From positions 372,001 through 436,000 of the forward strand of contig CAJVYC010000001.1 of NCBI GenBank assembly GCA_913009205.1: 64,000 nt of DNA, in the 5' to 3' direction. Of this stretch, positions 42,191 through 51,265 are shown in pieces; the first letter of the stretch is position 1, and each line of letters starts with the position of its first letter. Both the position numbers and the translations under genes were made by a program. Under the pieces are notes generated by a model that saw nothing but the letters and a program-made list of their open reading frames with translations, made no database searches and had not been told where the DNA came from. The DNA is from an uncultured Fluviicola sp. Its GTDB lineage: Bacteria; Bacteroidota; Bacteroidia; Flavobacteriales_D; Crocinitomicaceae.

Positions 42191-45100
42191 ATGGCTTCAA
42201 ATTTATTAAAGAAACTTTTCGGTGATAAGTCCGTTAAGGACAGAAAGGCTTACCAGCCATCAATCGATCAAGCGAATGCTGCTTTCGCTAAACTGCAAGG
42301 TTTATCTGACGATGAACTGCGTGCAAAAACAGCCGCCTTTAAAGAAGTAATTTCACATGCAACTGCAAATTTAGAGAACGAGTTAGAAGCTTTGAACAAA
42401 AAAGCAGCTGATTTATCAACTCCAATACACGAGAAAGAAGAGCTATTTGAGAGCATCGATAAGATGACTGGGAAAATAGATGCTAAAATCGAAGAAGTTC
42501 TTGAAACTATTCGTCCTGAGGCTTTTGCGGTTGTTAAAGAAACTGCTCGTCGTTGGAATGAGAACGGTCAATTGGAAGTTACAGCACTCGATTTTGATAT
42601 TGAATTGGCATCTAAAAAGGATGGAATTACAATTGAAAACGGTAAAGCGATTTGGCACAATGAATGGACTGCTGCTGGCGCTCCTGTTTCTTGGAACATG
42701 GTTCACTACGATGTTCAATTAATGGGTGGTGGAGTTCTTCACAAAGGAAACATCGCTGAGATGATGACTGGTGAGGGAAAAACATTGGTAGCAACGCTTC
42801 CTGTATACTTAAACGCATTGTCTGGTAAAGGTGTTCACATTGTAACCGTGAATGATTACTTGGCAAAACGCGATTCTGAGTGGATGGGACCAATGTATCA
42901 GTTCCACGGACTTACAGTTGACTGTATCGATAAGCACCAACCGAATTCAGCAGAAAGAAAGCAAGCCTATTTATCAGATGTAATATTTGGAACGAACAAT
43001 GAGTTTGGTTTTGATTACCTCCGTGACAATATGGCAGGTAGTCCAGACGATCTTGTTCAACAAAAACACCATTATGCAATTATTGATGAGGTCGATTCAG
43101 TTCTGATTGATGATGCGAGAACACCATTGATTATTTCTGGTCCTACTCCACGAGGTGACGAGCATGAATTTTATCAGTTAAAGCCACGCATTGAAAACAT
43201 TGTTGCCGTACAGCGGAAATTCGTTACTCAGTGTTTGGTTGAAGCAAAGAAACAACTGGTTGTTCTTAACGGTGAAGTTCCTGAAGGACAAGATCCAAAG
43301 GTGATGCTCGAAGAAGGTGGAAAAGCCTTATTGAGAGCGCATAGAGGTTTCCCAAGAAACAAAGCACTAATCAAATACTTATCTGAACCTGGAATTAAGG
43401 CACATTTGCAGAAGACTGAAAACTTCTACATGCAAGAGCAAGGTAAGCACATGAAAAAGATTGATGTCGAATTGTACTTCGTTATCGAGGAAAAAAACAA
43501 CACCATTGAACTTACGGGTAAAGGAATTGATTTGATCTCAGGAAGCGATGATCGTGACTTTTTCATTATGCCAGATATCGGTTTGGAAATTGCCAAACTA
43601 GAAGCTGAAGGAATGACGCCAGATGCTTTCTTGGAAAAGAAAGACATCCTTATTAGAGATTATAGTGTTAAGTCAGAAAGAATTCACTCGATTAACCAAT
43701 TATTGAAAGCATACGCTCTTTTCGAAAAAGAAGTAGAATATGTAATCATGGACGGAAAAGTAAAGATCGTTGATGAATCTACTGGACGTATAATGGAAGG
43801 TCGTCGTTACTCTGATGGATTGCACCAAGCGATCGAGGCGAAGGAAGATGTAACAGTTGAAGCTGCAACACAAACTTATGCAACGATTACTTTACAGAAC
43901 TACTTTAGAATGTACCACAAGCTTTCTGGGATGACTGGTACGGCGGAAACAGAGGCGAAAGAATTCTGGGACATTTATGAATTAGAGGTTATTGTTATTC
44001 CAACAAATCGACCGATTCAAAGAAAAGATGATAATGATTTCGTTTTCAAAACGGCTAGAGAGAAATTCACTGCAGTTATTGAAGAAATAGAAAAATTAGT
44101 TGAAGCGAAACGTCCTGTACTTGTTGGTACAACGACTGTAGATATTTCGGAACTTCTTGGTCGAATGTTAAAGATGAAAGGCATTCCTCATGAAGTATTG
44201 AACGCGAAACAACACCAACGAGAGGCTGAGATTGTAGCTGGAGCAGGTAAAGCTGGAGCCGTTACAATTGCCACAAACATGGCCGGTCGTGGTACAGATA
44301 TTAAATTGGGAGAAGGTGTAATTGAAGCTGGTGGACTTGCCATTATTGGTACGGAACGTCATGATTCTAGACGTGTCGATAGACAATTAAGAGGTCGTGC
44401 TGGTCGTCAAGGTGATCCAGGATCTTCTCAATTCTTCGTTTCTCTTGAAGATGGTTTGATGCGTAAGTTTGGTTCGGAAAGAATCGCGAAGCTTATGGAT
44501 AGAATGGGACTTAAGGAAGGTGAGGTTATTACCCACAGTATGGTTTCTAAGTCAATCGAAAGAGCGCAGAAAAAAGTTGAGGAAAACAACTTCGGTAGTC
44601 GTAAGAGATTGCTTGAGTACGATGATGTTATGAACGCTCAACGTAAGGCGGTTTACAGAAAACGTAAAAACGCATTGTTCGGAGAACGTTTGGATATCGA
44701 TGTTGACAACATGTTGTACGATGTAAGTGAATCAATTGTTGTTTCGCACACCAAAACACAATACAATGAGTTCGAATTAGAATTACTTCGTGTGGTTGGA
44801 ATTTCATCTCCAGTTACGCCTGAAGAATTTGAAAGCGAAGACGATAACGTTATTACCAATAAGGTTTATGAAGGATTAAGAAAATCTTACGATAGAAAAA
44901 ATGCAAAGATCGCTGAAAAGGCAATGCCTCAAATCAAGCATGTTCACGAGACGATGTCGGATCAATACCAAAACATTGTTTTCCCATTAACAGACGGCAA
45001 AAAAGAAGTTCAATTGGTAATTAACTTGAAAGATGCTTACAATTCTGAAGGGGCAATTATTTCGAACAAGTTTGAGAAAAATATTATCTTGGATAGAATC

Positions 45101-45532
45101 GATAATGAATGGAAAGAGCATTTACGTGAAATGGATGACTTGCGCTCTGCAGTGCACAACGCGCAATACGAGCAAAAAGACCCATTATTGGTTTATAAAC
45201 TGGAATCTTTTGAGTTGTTTAAAGGAATGTTAGCACGATTGAACATTGAAACAATTGAGCTTTTAACAAAATTGGATATTCCAGTATCAACTGATATTAA
45301 AAGCACAAATAAAGAGATCACATCACAAAGTAATTACGGAAATTCTGCAACATCAAACAATCAAGAAGAAGCATCTTCTGGAAGAGAGGGTTATGATGAG
45401 GCGATTCGTAGTTCTGGCGGAAACAGACCTCCTGTAAAACAAACACCGGTTTCGGTTGAAAAGAAAATAGGAAGAAACGATACCTGTCCTTGTGGAAGCG
45501 GAAAAAAATTCAAGCAGTGTCACGGTAAGTAA
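42191..45532 (+). CDS. secA: Preprotein translocase ATPase SecA
   Basis: SecA drives Sec-dependent export of unfolded proteins, including those with T9SS sorting domains. The 1,113-residue protein has Walker A MMTGEGKT (~191-198), the DEAD-box IIDEVDSVLIDDARTPLIIS, the helicase motifs VTIATNMAGRGTDIKLG and LRGRAGRQGDPGSSQFF, and a C-terminal SEC-C zinc motif (CPCGSGKKFKQCHGK). It is about 200 residues longer than E. coli SecA; the extra length includes an N-terminal helical insertion (~60-105) and is usual in Bacteroidota. A TATTTTTA box lies 26 nt before the ATG. A terminator-like hairpin follows. Confidence 0.97.
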   Translation: MASNLLKKLFGDKSVKDRKAYQPSIDQANAAFAKLQGLSDDELRAKTAAFKEVISHATANLENELEALNKKAADLSTPIHEKEELFESIDKMTGKIDAKIEEVLETIRPEAFAVVKETARRWNENGQLEVTALDFDIELASKKDGITIENGKAIWHNEWTAAGAPVSWNMVHYDVQLMGGGVLHKGNIAEMMTGEGKTLVATLPVYLNALSGKGVHIVTVNDYLAKRDSEWMGPMYQFHGLTVDCIDKHQPNSAERKQAYLSDVIFGTNNEFGFDYLRDNMAGSPDDLVQQKHHYAIIDEVDSVLIDDARTPLIISGPTPRGDEHEFYQLKPRIENIVAVQRKFVTQCLVEAKKQLVVLNGEVPEGQDPKVMLEEGGKALLRAHRGFPRNKALIKYLSEPGIKAHLQKTENFYMQEQGKHMKKIDVELYFVIEEKNNTIELTGKGIDLISGSDDRDFFIMPDIGLEIAKLEAEGMTPDAFLEKKDILIRDYSVKSERIHSINQLLKAYALFEKEVEYVIMDGKVKIVDESTGRIMEGRRYSDGLHQAIEAKEDVTVEAATQTYATITLQNYFRMYHKLSGMTGTAETEAKEFWDIYELEVIVIPTNRPIQRKDDNDFVFKTAREKFTAVIEEIEKLVEAKRPVLVGTTTVDISELLGRMLKMKGIPHEVLNAKQHQREAEIVAGAGKAGAVTIATNMAGRGTDIKLGEGVIEAGGLAIIGTERHDSRRVDRQLRGRAGRQGDPGSSQFFVSLEDGLMRKFGSERIAKLMDRMGLKEGEVITHSMVSKSIERAQKKVEENNFGSRKRLLEYDDVMNAQRKAVYRKRKNALFGERLDIDVDNMLYDVSESIVVSHTKTQYNEFELELLRVVGISSPVTPEEFESEDDNVITNKVYEGLRKSYDRKNAKIAEKAMPQIKHVHETMSDQYQNIVFPLTDGKKEVQLVINLKDAYNSEGAIISNKFEKNIILDRIDNEWKEHLREMDDLRSAVHNAQYEQKDPLLVYKLESFELFKGMLARLNIETIELLTKLDIPVSTDIKSTNKEITSQSNYGNSATSNNQEEASSGREGYDEAIRSSGGNRPPVKQTPVSVEKKIGRNDTCPCGSGKKFKQCHGK

Positions 45533-45582
45533 ATAACTAACTTGGCTTCGCTCGATTAGCGGCATAAGCGATTAATTTATTG

Positions 45583-45627
45583 AAGCCTGTTTCGCCCTGA
45601 TAGCTATATGGAGATTCAGGCTTTTTT
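45583..45627 (+). terminator. Probable terminator after secA
   Basis: AAGCCTG (45583-45589) pairs with CAGGCTT (45617-45623), followed by T6. The loop is long (27 nt), so confidence is moderate. Confidence 0.45.
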
Positions 45628-45642
45628 ATGCCTGAAATAAAG

Positions 45643-45650
45643 TATCTTTG
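45643..45650 (+). promoter_or_regulatory. Promoter -7-like element TATCTTTG, 4 nt before GTG
   Basis: TATCTTTG (perfect TAnnTTTG) is followed by AACT and the GTG start at 45655. Confidence 0.5.
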
Positions 45651-45654
45651 AACT

Positions 45655-46428
45655 GTGCTAAACGCAAATAAAATATCAATTATTGGTTCGGGAAATGTGG
45701 GACATCATTTGGCAAAAGAGTTGTCGAAAGTTGGTATTGAAATAACACATGTCTCGGGTCACAACGCGCAATCTGATTTGGAATTGGCCAACGAGATTGG
45801 CGCAGGCGTTTGCACGATTGAAAATTTACCGAAAGACCAACTCGCAATTGTTTGTGTAAGAGACGAAGCGATCAGTAAAGTTCTGAATGAGTTGGATGAA
45901 TCAATACCAGCGGCTTATACTTCTGGATCGATTCAAATCAACAATTTACCGAAACGAAAATACCTTGGTGTTTTTTATCCGTTACAAACTTTTACTAAAG
46001 ACAGCGAAGTAAAAATTTCCGAAGTCCCATTTTTCATCGAAGCAACGAATACTGACTTTAGTAACCGTCTTATGAAATTGGCCTTGACCATAAGTGACAA
46101 TGTAAATTTGGCCTCATCGACAGAGCGGAAAAATATGCATGTTGCGGCGGTAATGGTAAACAATTTTACAAATCATATTTTACACCAGGCAAAAACCTAC
46201 TCGGACGATCACAATATTGATTTTAAGCATTTCTTGCCGCTTTTATGCGAAACTGTTAATAAATTGAAGAGCGATACTCCTTTTAATGCCCAAACTGGAC
46301 CTGCAAGAAGAGGCGACCAAGAAACAATTGAAGACCACCTGAGTTCATTGGAAGGGCAGAGCCAGGAAATTTACAAACTTATTACAGAAAGTATTAAAAA
46401 CACATATCCAAAGAATGACAAGCTATAA
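45655..46428 (+). CDS. DUF2520/Rossmann-like NAD(P)-binding protein
   Basis: The 257-residue protein starts at GTG 45655, chosen because the Rossmann motif KISIIGSGNVGHHLAKEL follows within 25 residues. The N-terminal half is a Rossmann fold related to P5C-reductase and F420-NADP-reductase families; the C-terminal half (NMHVAAVMVNNFTNHILHQA, NAQTGPARRGDQETIEDHL) is the all-helical DUF2520 domain. In Bacteroidota it typically precedes a KdsC-like HAD phosphatase gene, as here with a 14-bp overlap. The substrate is unknown. Confidence 0.83.
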   Translation: MLNANKISIIGSGNVGHHLAKELSKVGIEITHVSGHNAQSDLELANEIGAGVCTIENLPKDQLAIVCVRDEAISKVLNELDESIPAAYTSGSIQINNLPKRKYLGVFYPLQTFTKDSEVKISEVPFFIEATNTDFSNRLMKLALTISDNVNLASSTERKNMHVAAVMVNNFTNHILHQAKTYSDDHNIDFKHFLPLLCETVNKLKSDTPFNAQTGPARRGDQETIEDHLSSLEGQSQEIYKLITESIKNTYPKNDKL

Positions 46429-46933
46429 AGAAAAATTAAATCCAGTAACAACTTTCATTTTTGACGTTGATGGTGTTTTGACAGACGGAAGCGTAATTAT
46501 GTATAAGGATGAGGTGGTTCGAACCTTAAATTCCAGAGATGGATATGCGCTTCAATTTGCTTCGAAGATGGGATACCGCATTTTTATTATTACAGGCGGA
46601 AATTCTGAGGCAATCGAAAAAAGACTAGAAACTCTTGGTGTGACTGAAGTCTGCATGCGAGCACACAACAAAGTCGATGTTTACGACACTCTTAAGGAAA
46701 AATACGGCTTCGAAGATGAAGAAGTACTTTACATGGGGGATGACATTCCTGATTATCAAGTTTTGCAAATTGTTGGCGTATCGACATGTCCTCAAGATGC
46801 GGCTGTTGAATTAAAAGCTATCTGTGATTACCAATCTCCATATAATGGAGGCCGACATTGTGTACGTGATGTAATTGAACAAACCATGCGTGTTCAAGGC
46901 AAATGGTTTAGCGAGAAAGCTTTTGAGTGGTAG
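46415..46933 (+). CDS. HAD-superfamily phosphatase, KdsC-like (3-deoxy-D-manno-octulosonate 8-phosphate phosphatase)
   Basis: The 172-residue protein has the HAD nucleophile motif FIFDVDGVLTDGSV, motif II IFIITGGNSEAIEKRL, the Lys-bearing HNKVDVYDTL, and the metal-binding MGDDIPDYQVLQ. This matches the C0-type KdsC family, which dephosphorylates KDO 8-phosphate in lipopolysaccharide synthesis. Similar genes in the DUF2520 context have other unproved roles, so the reaction is likely but not certain. It overlaps the DUF2520 gene by 14 bp. Confidence 0.8.
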   Translation: MTSYKEKLNPVTTFIFDVDGVLTDGSVIMYKDEVVRTLNSRDGYALQFASKMGYRIFIITGGNSEAIEKRLETLGVTEVCMRAHNKVDVYDTLKEKYGFEDEEVLYMGDDIPDYQVLQIVGVSTCPQDAAVELKAICDYQSPYNGGRHCVRDVIEQTMRVQGKWFSEKAFEW

Positions 46934-46934
46934 A

Positions 46935-48407
46935 CTACTGAATCACCAATCTATAAGAGCCAACAGGTGCTCCTCCTTCATTAAAAATCAATGTATAAAT
47001 TCCAGATGCCAAATCTGAGACATCGATTGAATTGGTTCCAACTACTGAAACCGTTCTTACAATTTGTCCCATGTTATTTGAAATCATTATTTCATACGAA
47101 TCTTGAGGAAGAGACTTCACGGTAAATGACGTTGAAGCAGGATTGGGAAAAACTTCCAAACTCTCAATCATTTGAATGGATTCCACAGCTACCAAATGAG
47201 AATAAAAAGTAACCCCTAATGTTGTTGGATAAACTTCATTGGGTCCAATTTTCAGAAGAAAAATAGAACCTCCTCCCTCACCTATTCCTTCGCGATAACC
47301 CACAGCCGCAGCTCCACCATCACTTGCTGGAATAATCTCTCCACAAGCGTCGGGTTGTACTTCTGCAATTTGGGCAACTTGTCCTTGCCAAATTAAGGTA
47401 GATCCATACTTCGTAATCAACACATCCGGACCGGGTTCATAAGCATTGACATGATCTGCATTCGAGAAACTTACATACCGACTGGTTCCGTCTCCATAAG
47501 TAGAGATTTGTTCACCAATAGTGTTTCCCGCAAAAAACTCGGAATAGTAACCTATAGCTGCAGTTGCAGTTGGCGATACTTTGAATAAAAACAAAGCTAT
47601 TTCCTTCATGGAACTTGGGTCATCTTGTTGAAATCCAACTCCAGAAAGCGTGTCATTCGACAAAGTAAAGTCATTTAGCTCCCAACTTCCTGCTCCGTTC
47701 ACAAGCGTATCTAAGTCTATAATTGTTCCATCGTCTTTTAAATAGATCAACATCACTTTAGTTCTCAGTGAATCTTGAACCCACTTATTCCCTCCAATAA
47801 CGAACAACGAATCATTATAACGTTCAATACAAGTGGCTCTATCTGGGCCAATATCACCAAACGTTTTTGTCCAAAGAGTATCTCCATTTTTATCTGTTCG
47901 AACGATGTAGATATCCCTACCCGTTACAAGGTTCGAATTCGTTTCCCCAACCATAATTACTCCAGTATCTCTAGTTAGAGCGGCATCATTCACCTTTTCC
48001 CATCCATCAGCACCATAAGTTTTTTCCCATTCCTTCTCACCGCTCTCGTCTGTCTTAACGAGATAATAATCAAACCCTCCATTCCCAATCGAATTGGTGT
48101 AGCCCGCAAGGAAGAATCCAAAGTTTTCTTGATACATTACCCGTCGGGCAGATTCTGATTCAAAACCACCATATTGATGGGACGAAATAAAATTCCCAAG
48201 ACTATCAACGTGCATCATGAATGCTTGTGAAGGACCACTATTAAAACTACTTGAATGTCCACACAATACGTAACTGCTGTCCGCCATTTGCAAAATACCT
48301 TGACCAGCATCATAGCCGCTATTCGAATAATGTTTTATATAATTAATTTGTCCAAACATTGAGAATGGCAAAATCAATACTATTGCGATTTTGATTAAAT
48401 TGTGCAT
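46935..48407 (-). CDS. Secreted beta-propeller-like protein with T9SS type A sorting domain
   Basis: The protein has 490 residues with signal peptide MHNLIKIAIVLILPFSMFGQ. The body shows repeated short units such as DSSYVLCGHSSSFN, FGFFLAGYTNSIG, DTGVIMVGETNSN and DSLFVIGGNKWV, each about 45-50 residues with a Y/FLAG- or VMVG-type strand, consistent with beta-propeller blades. The C-terminal ~75 residues (LEVFPNPASTSFTVKSL to GSYRLVIQ) form a T9SS type A sorting domain. Last gene of a minus-strand three-gene operon; the start overlaps the DUF5723-type gene by 13 bp. Confidence 0.85.
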   Translation of the reverse strand: MHNLIKIAIVLILPFSMFGQINYIKHYSNSGYDAGQGILQMADSSYVLCGHSSSFNSGPSQAFMMHVDSLGNFISSHQYGGFESESARRVMYQENFGFFLAGYTNSIGNGGFDYYLVKTDESGEKEWEKTYGADGWEKVNDAALTRDTGVIMVGETNSNLVTGRDIYIVRTDKNGDTLWTKTFGDIGPDRATCIERYNDSLFVIGGNKWVQDSLRTKVMLIYLKDDGTIIDLDTLVNGAGSWELNDFTLSNDTLSGVGFQQDDPSSMKEIALFLFKVSPTATAAIGYYSEFFAGNTIGEQISTYGDGTSRYVSFSNADHVNAYEPGPDVLITKYGSTLIWQGQVAQIAEVQPDACGEIIPASDGGAAAVGYREGIGEGGGSIFLLKIGPNEVYPTTLGVTFYSHLVAVESIQMIESLEVFPNPASTSFTVKSLPQDSYEIMISNNMGQIVRTVSVVGTNSIDVSDLASGIYTLIFNEGGAPVGSYRLVIQ

Positions 48408-49627
48408 TGTAGTTTCAGATATAATGATTGACCATTTCCTTTTTTACTGACAATTCCAATGAAATTATCAGTACCTATGCCCATTTTGAATTTGTCAAAA
48501 GAAAGATTACTGTAAAGTCCAGCTCTAAGCCCTGCAAACCCACCATAAGACACACTAGCTCCGACATTCAACCAATCCAATGGTTTGTAATTTACTCCAG
48601 CAAAAATATACGGGCTGTAAATCAAAGACGGGTAAACACGCACGCCAAAAAACGATTGCAATTTATATTCGCTATTGTTATCAATCATTTTCCCTACTTG
48701 AAGGTAACCCGGTAACATAAAAACAGGATTGACATCTATGGAATGAATTCCCAGAGTATCCAACAGATTAATGCTGTCAGCAAGAATGGCGTTGTCACCA
48801 ATTATCTGTTCAAATTTGAATCCACTGTAATTGAACGTTGTGTCAAAACTATAACGCTTCTGACTTTCATGCATGTAGCCGAATCCAATATTCTTTGCCA
48901 TGAACTGAATCTTAGCATCACGTTTCTTATACCACGCTACCGTTAGTCTAAAATCAACGTCAAATCCAAAACCAATTCCTTGACTGAATTTATTGTTTTG
49001 CCCCATTTCAACCTCACCATCCATTAAAAGGTCTACATTCATGCCATCAGCGGATTGTGCTATTTCCAGGTCTCGGAAATCTGCACTAACTCGATTGCTG
49101 ATATTGTAAATATTTAAGATCACACTCGATTTTGATTTCGCATCAACCAATCCAAAACCAATTTTTTGAAACGAGACCAGGCTTAAATCGGATCCAGACA
49201 TATTCATGGTATCGTCAACATAACCCTCGTTCCCATAAAAGGCCAAACCGTATAAATCCTTCGAGTACAATGCCCCTCCAAATGTGTAATAGCCGCCTTG
49301 GAATTGCATCCCCCAATTTTTATTCTTGAATATCTTTGTTCTGAAATTTCTATATATCAACTCACCACTCAAGTCAACTCCTACTCTATTGATGGCTCCA
49401 TGTTTATCGAATGAGGCATCTTTCATTTGATCATCAATAATCCCTCCTCTGACAAACTTAGATGTGATTCCGTTTTCAATTCCTGATGCGCTATAATCAC
49501 CAGTACCATTCAAAATAATCTGATGGTTGTATTCAATAGAATCGTATGAATTGGCCTGCATCTGAGACCAAGAACTACTTGCGAACATTACCGTCGCAAA
49601 AACTGTAGTTAAATACACTTTTATCAT
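48395..49627 (-). CDS. Outer-membrane beta-barrel-like protein, DUF5723 family
   Basis: The protein has 410 residues; signal peptide MIKVYLTTVFATVMFASSSW-SQ. The rest is made of alternating strand patterns (WGMQFQGGYYTFGGALYSK; FGYMHESQKRYSFDTTFNYS; YSPYIFAGVNYKPLDWLNVG) ending in aromatic residues, typical of a PorV/PorP-like outer-membrane barrel. The layout matches the DUF5723 family of Bacteroidota. It starts 2 bp before the preceding lipoprotein gene ends, forming an operon with it and the T9SS cargo. A role in T9SS-cargo handling is inferred from context. Confidence 0.7.
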   Translation of the reverse strand: MIKVYLTTVFATVMFASSSWSQMQANSYDSIEYNHQIILNGTGDYSASGIENGITSKFVRGGIIDDQMKDASFDKHGAINRVGVDLSGELIYRNFRTKIFKNKNWGMQFQGGYYTFGGALYSKDLYGLAFYGNEGYVDDTMNMSGSDLSLVSFQKIGFGLVDAKSKSSVILNIYNISNRVSADFRDLEIAQSADGMNVDLLMDGEVEMGQNNKFSQGIGFGFDVDFRLTVAWYKKRDAKIQFMAKNIGFGYMHESQKRYSFDTTFNYSGFKFEQIIGDNAILADSINLLDTLGIHSIDVNPVFMLPGYLQVGKMIDNNSEYKLQSFFGVRVYPSLIYSPYIFAGVNYKPLDWLNVGASVSYGGFAGLRAGLYSNLSFDKFKMGIGTDNFIGIVSKKGNGQSLYLKLQCTI

Positions 49628-49629
49628 TT

Positions 49630-51228
49630 TTAAAATCTATTTTCAGATTTGAATTTCGTTTTAAGCTTAACACTTACGAAAGCTCCAACTGGAATAATCA
49701 TTTGTTCATTTACCATCGTCATTGGATCCATCGAATTGAAGTGGGATTTAACCAACACAAACTTTACATCGTTGAGACCTGAAACCACATCTTTAGAAAG
49801 AACAAAATGGACTTCTGATTCAGCGACATTCAAATTATGATTGACATCAAAACTTCCGAATTGAGCTGCTTGGATTTTTTCTGACCCATTCACAGTATGT
49901 AATAAGTTCCCGTTAGCATCGAGAAGCATAATACTCACATCCGCCGAGAACGGAAATGCGTTACTAGTGTTTAAAATAAGCTCACCTGAAAGAATTCGAG
50001 TCTTCTCAGGATCTTGAACTAAGTCTACTTCAAAAGTATCTTTCAAGATTAAGTTATTCAATCCAATTGCCAATGGCATCTGTGCTCGTAACTTAACATT
50101 TAAAGCACTCTGAGGATAAATTTCATCCCAAGATCCTGATGTGTTGCCCCAGGGATTCAATTTAATACTGTAATCCACAGTATGCGTCGCTCCAAGGTTT
50201 TCCAAGTAGTTTTCAATGTTACTATTGGCAGATGTAAAATTAAGAGAGTTCAATGAAGGTGTTAAAGTATTCCATGTCCCTGTTGCCGGGTCAATATTAA
50301 ACGCATTTCCTATTCCGCCTCCAGTTAGACTAACAATATTTCCCAATGCATTTTTATTAGACACAGAATTCAATATCCCTTCAGCACCGACTTTTACTCC
50401 GTTCTCAATATCGAACGATAAAGACAATGTTGATAAATCAATGGCTCCACTTTCATAAATATCTAGAGCGGAAAGGTCAACATCAACGATATCTGATATC
50501 AATCGACTTCCGAAGTAACCTCTGGCATAACTGACTTTAACATCACTAAAAGTGGCTTTAATAACCACTGTATGTTCATTTCCGAAATTCGTACTCACAC
50601 CATCTGGATCGGCAATTACATCAACATCTGAGACAAAAGTATTGTAGTCTGTTCCTGATTGTCCTGTTAAGTCAATTGTATATCCAGTCAAATCAATTAT
50701 TTGCTCGGAAAATCCAGGAGAAGCAACACTTCCAGTAAGAATAGGATATGTTTCATTAAAAGGAATGCCCTCCTTTGTGAATCCTGGTAAATCTAATATT
50801 AGGTTTGCATTCAACCCTAGTGGATTTTCTATTTTCACCTTTATCTGCCCCGCCTGTAGTATGATTTTTTTCAATTGAACATCTTCCAATAGAAGAACGT
50901 GCTCGTCAGTTGTAATAACACCCGGAGGAAAAATACTGCTTCCAGGAGAAATTGACCAATTATCAATACTTCCATTAGTAAATTGCTCATTAATGGTTGT
51001 ATCTGGAATGTTAACAATCTCATTGAGATTCAGATCAAATAAGGTTCGGGTCAGGCTCAACTCATAGAATCCTGAATTCTCAGTCAATGTTGAATCATTA
51101 ACTAGGTTCGTCAAGGTTAAGGTATCATTAATAATAGGCACGCTCCAGTCGGATTCCCATACCGTTTGCTCTTTTTTACAGGAAGTAACAAGGGTAATTA
51201 GTAGCAGTATAAATAGTGAATATTTCAT
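49630..51228 (-). CDS. Large lipoprotein, function unknown
   Basis: The 532-residue protein begins MKYSLFILLLITLVTSCKKE, a lipobox (LVTSC) that predicts lipid anchoring. The remainder is rich in beta-strands with repeated short 'VDLS' and 'GxxxDL' elements (IDLTGYTIDLTGQSGTDYN; DLSALDIYESGAIDLSTLS) and no Cys. I do not recognise a family. It is the first gene of the minus-strand operon with the DUF5723-like and T9SS type A genes (2-bp gap). Confidence 0.7.
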   Translation of the reverse strand: MKYSLFILLLITLVTSCKKEQTVWESDWSVPIINDTLTLTNLVNDSTLTENSGFYELSLTRTLFDLNLNEIVNIPDTTINEQFTNGSIDNWSISPGSSIFPPGVITTDEHVLLLEDVQLKKIILQAGQIKVKIENPLGLNANLILDLPGFTKEGIPFNETYPILTGSVASPGFSEQIIDLTGYTIDLTGQSGTDYNTFVSDVDVIADPDGVSTNFGNEHTVVIKATFSDVKVSYARGYFGSRLISDIVDVDLSALDIYESGAIDLSTLSLSFDIENGVKVGAEGILNSVSNKNALGNIVSLTGGGIGNAFNIDPATGTWNTLTPSLNSLNFTSANSNIENYLENLGATHTVDYSIKLNPWGNTSGSWDEIYPQSALNVKLRAQMPLAIGLNNLILKDTFEVDLVQDPEKTRILSGELILNTSNAFPFSADVSIMLLDANGNLLHTVNGSEKIQAAQFGSFDVNHNLNVAESEVHFVLSKDVVSGLNDVKFVLVKSHFNSMDPMTMVNEQMIIPVGAFVSVKLKTKFKSENRF

Positions 51229-51265
51229 TATCTCTAGACGTATTTAGTTCCTATTAGGTTGGTCT

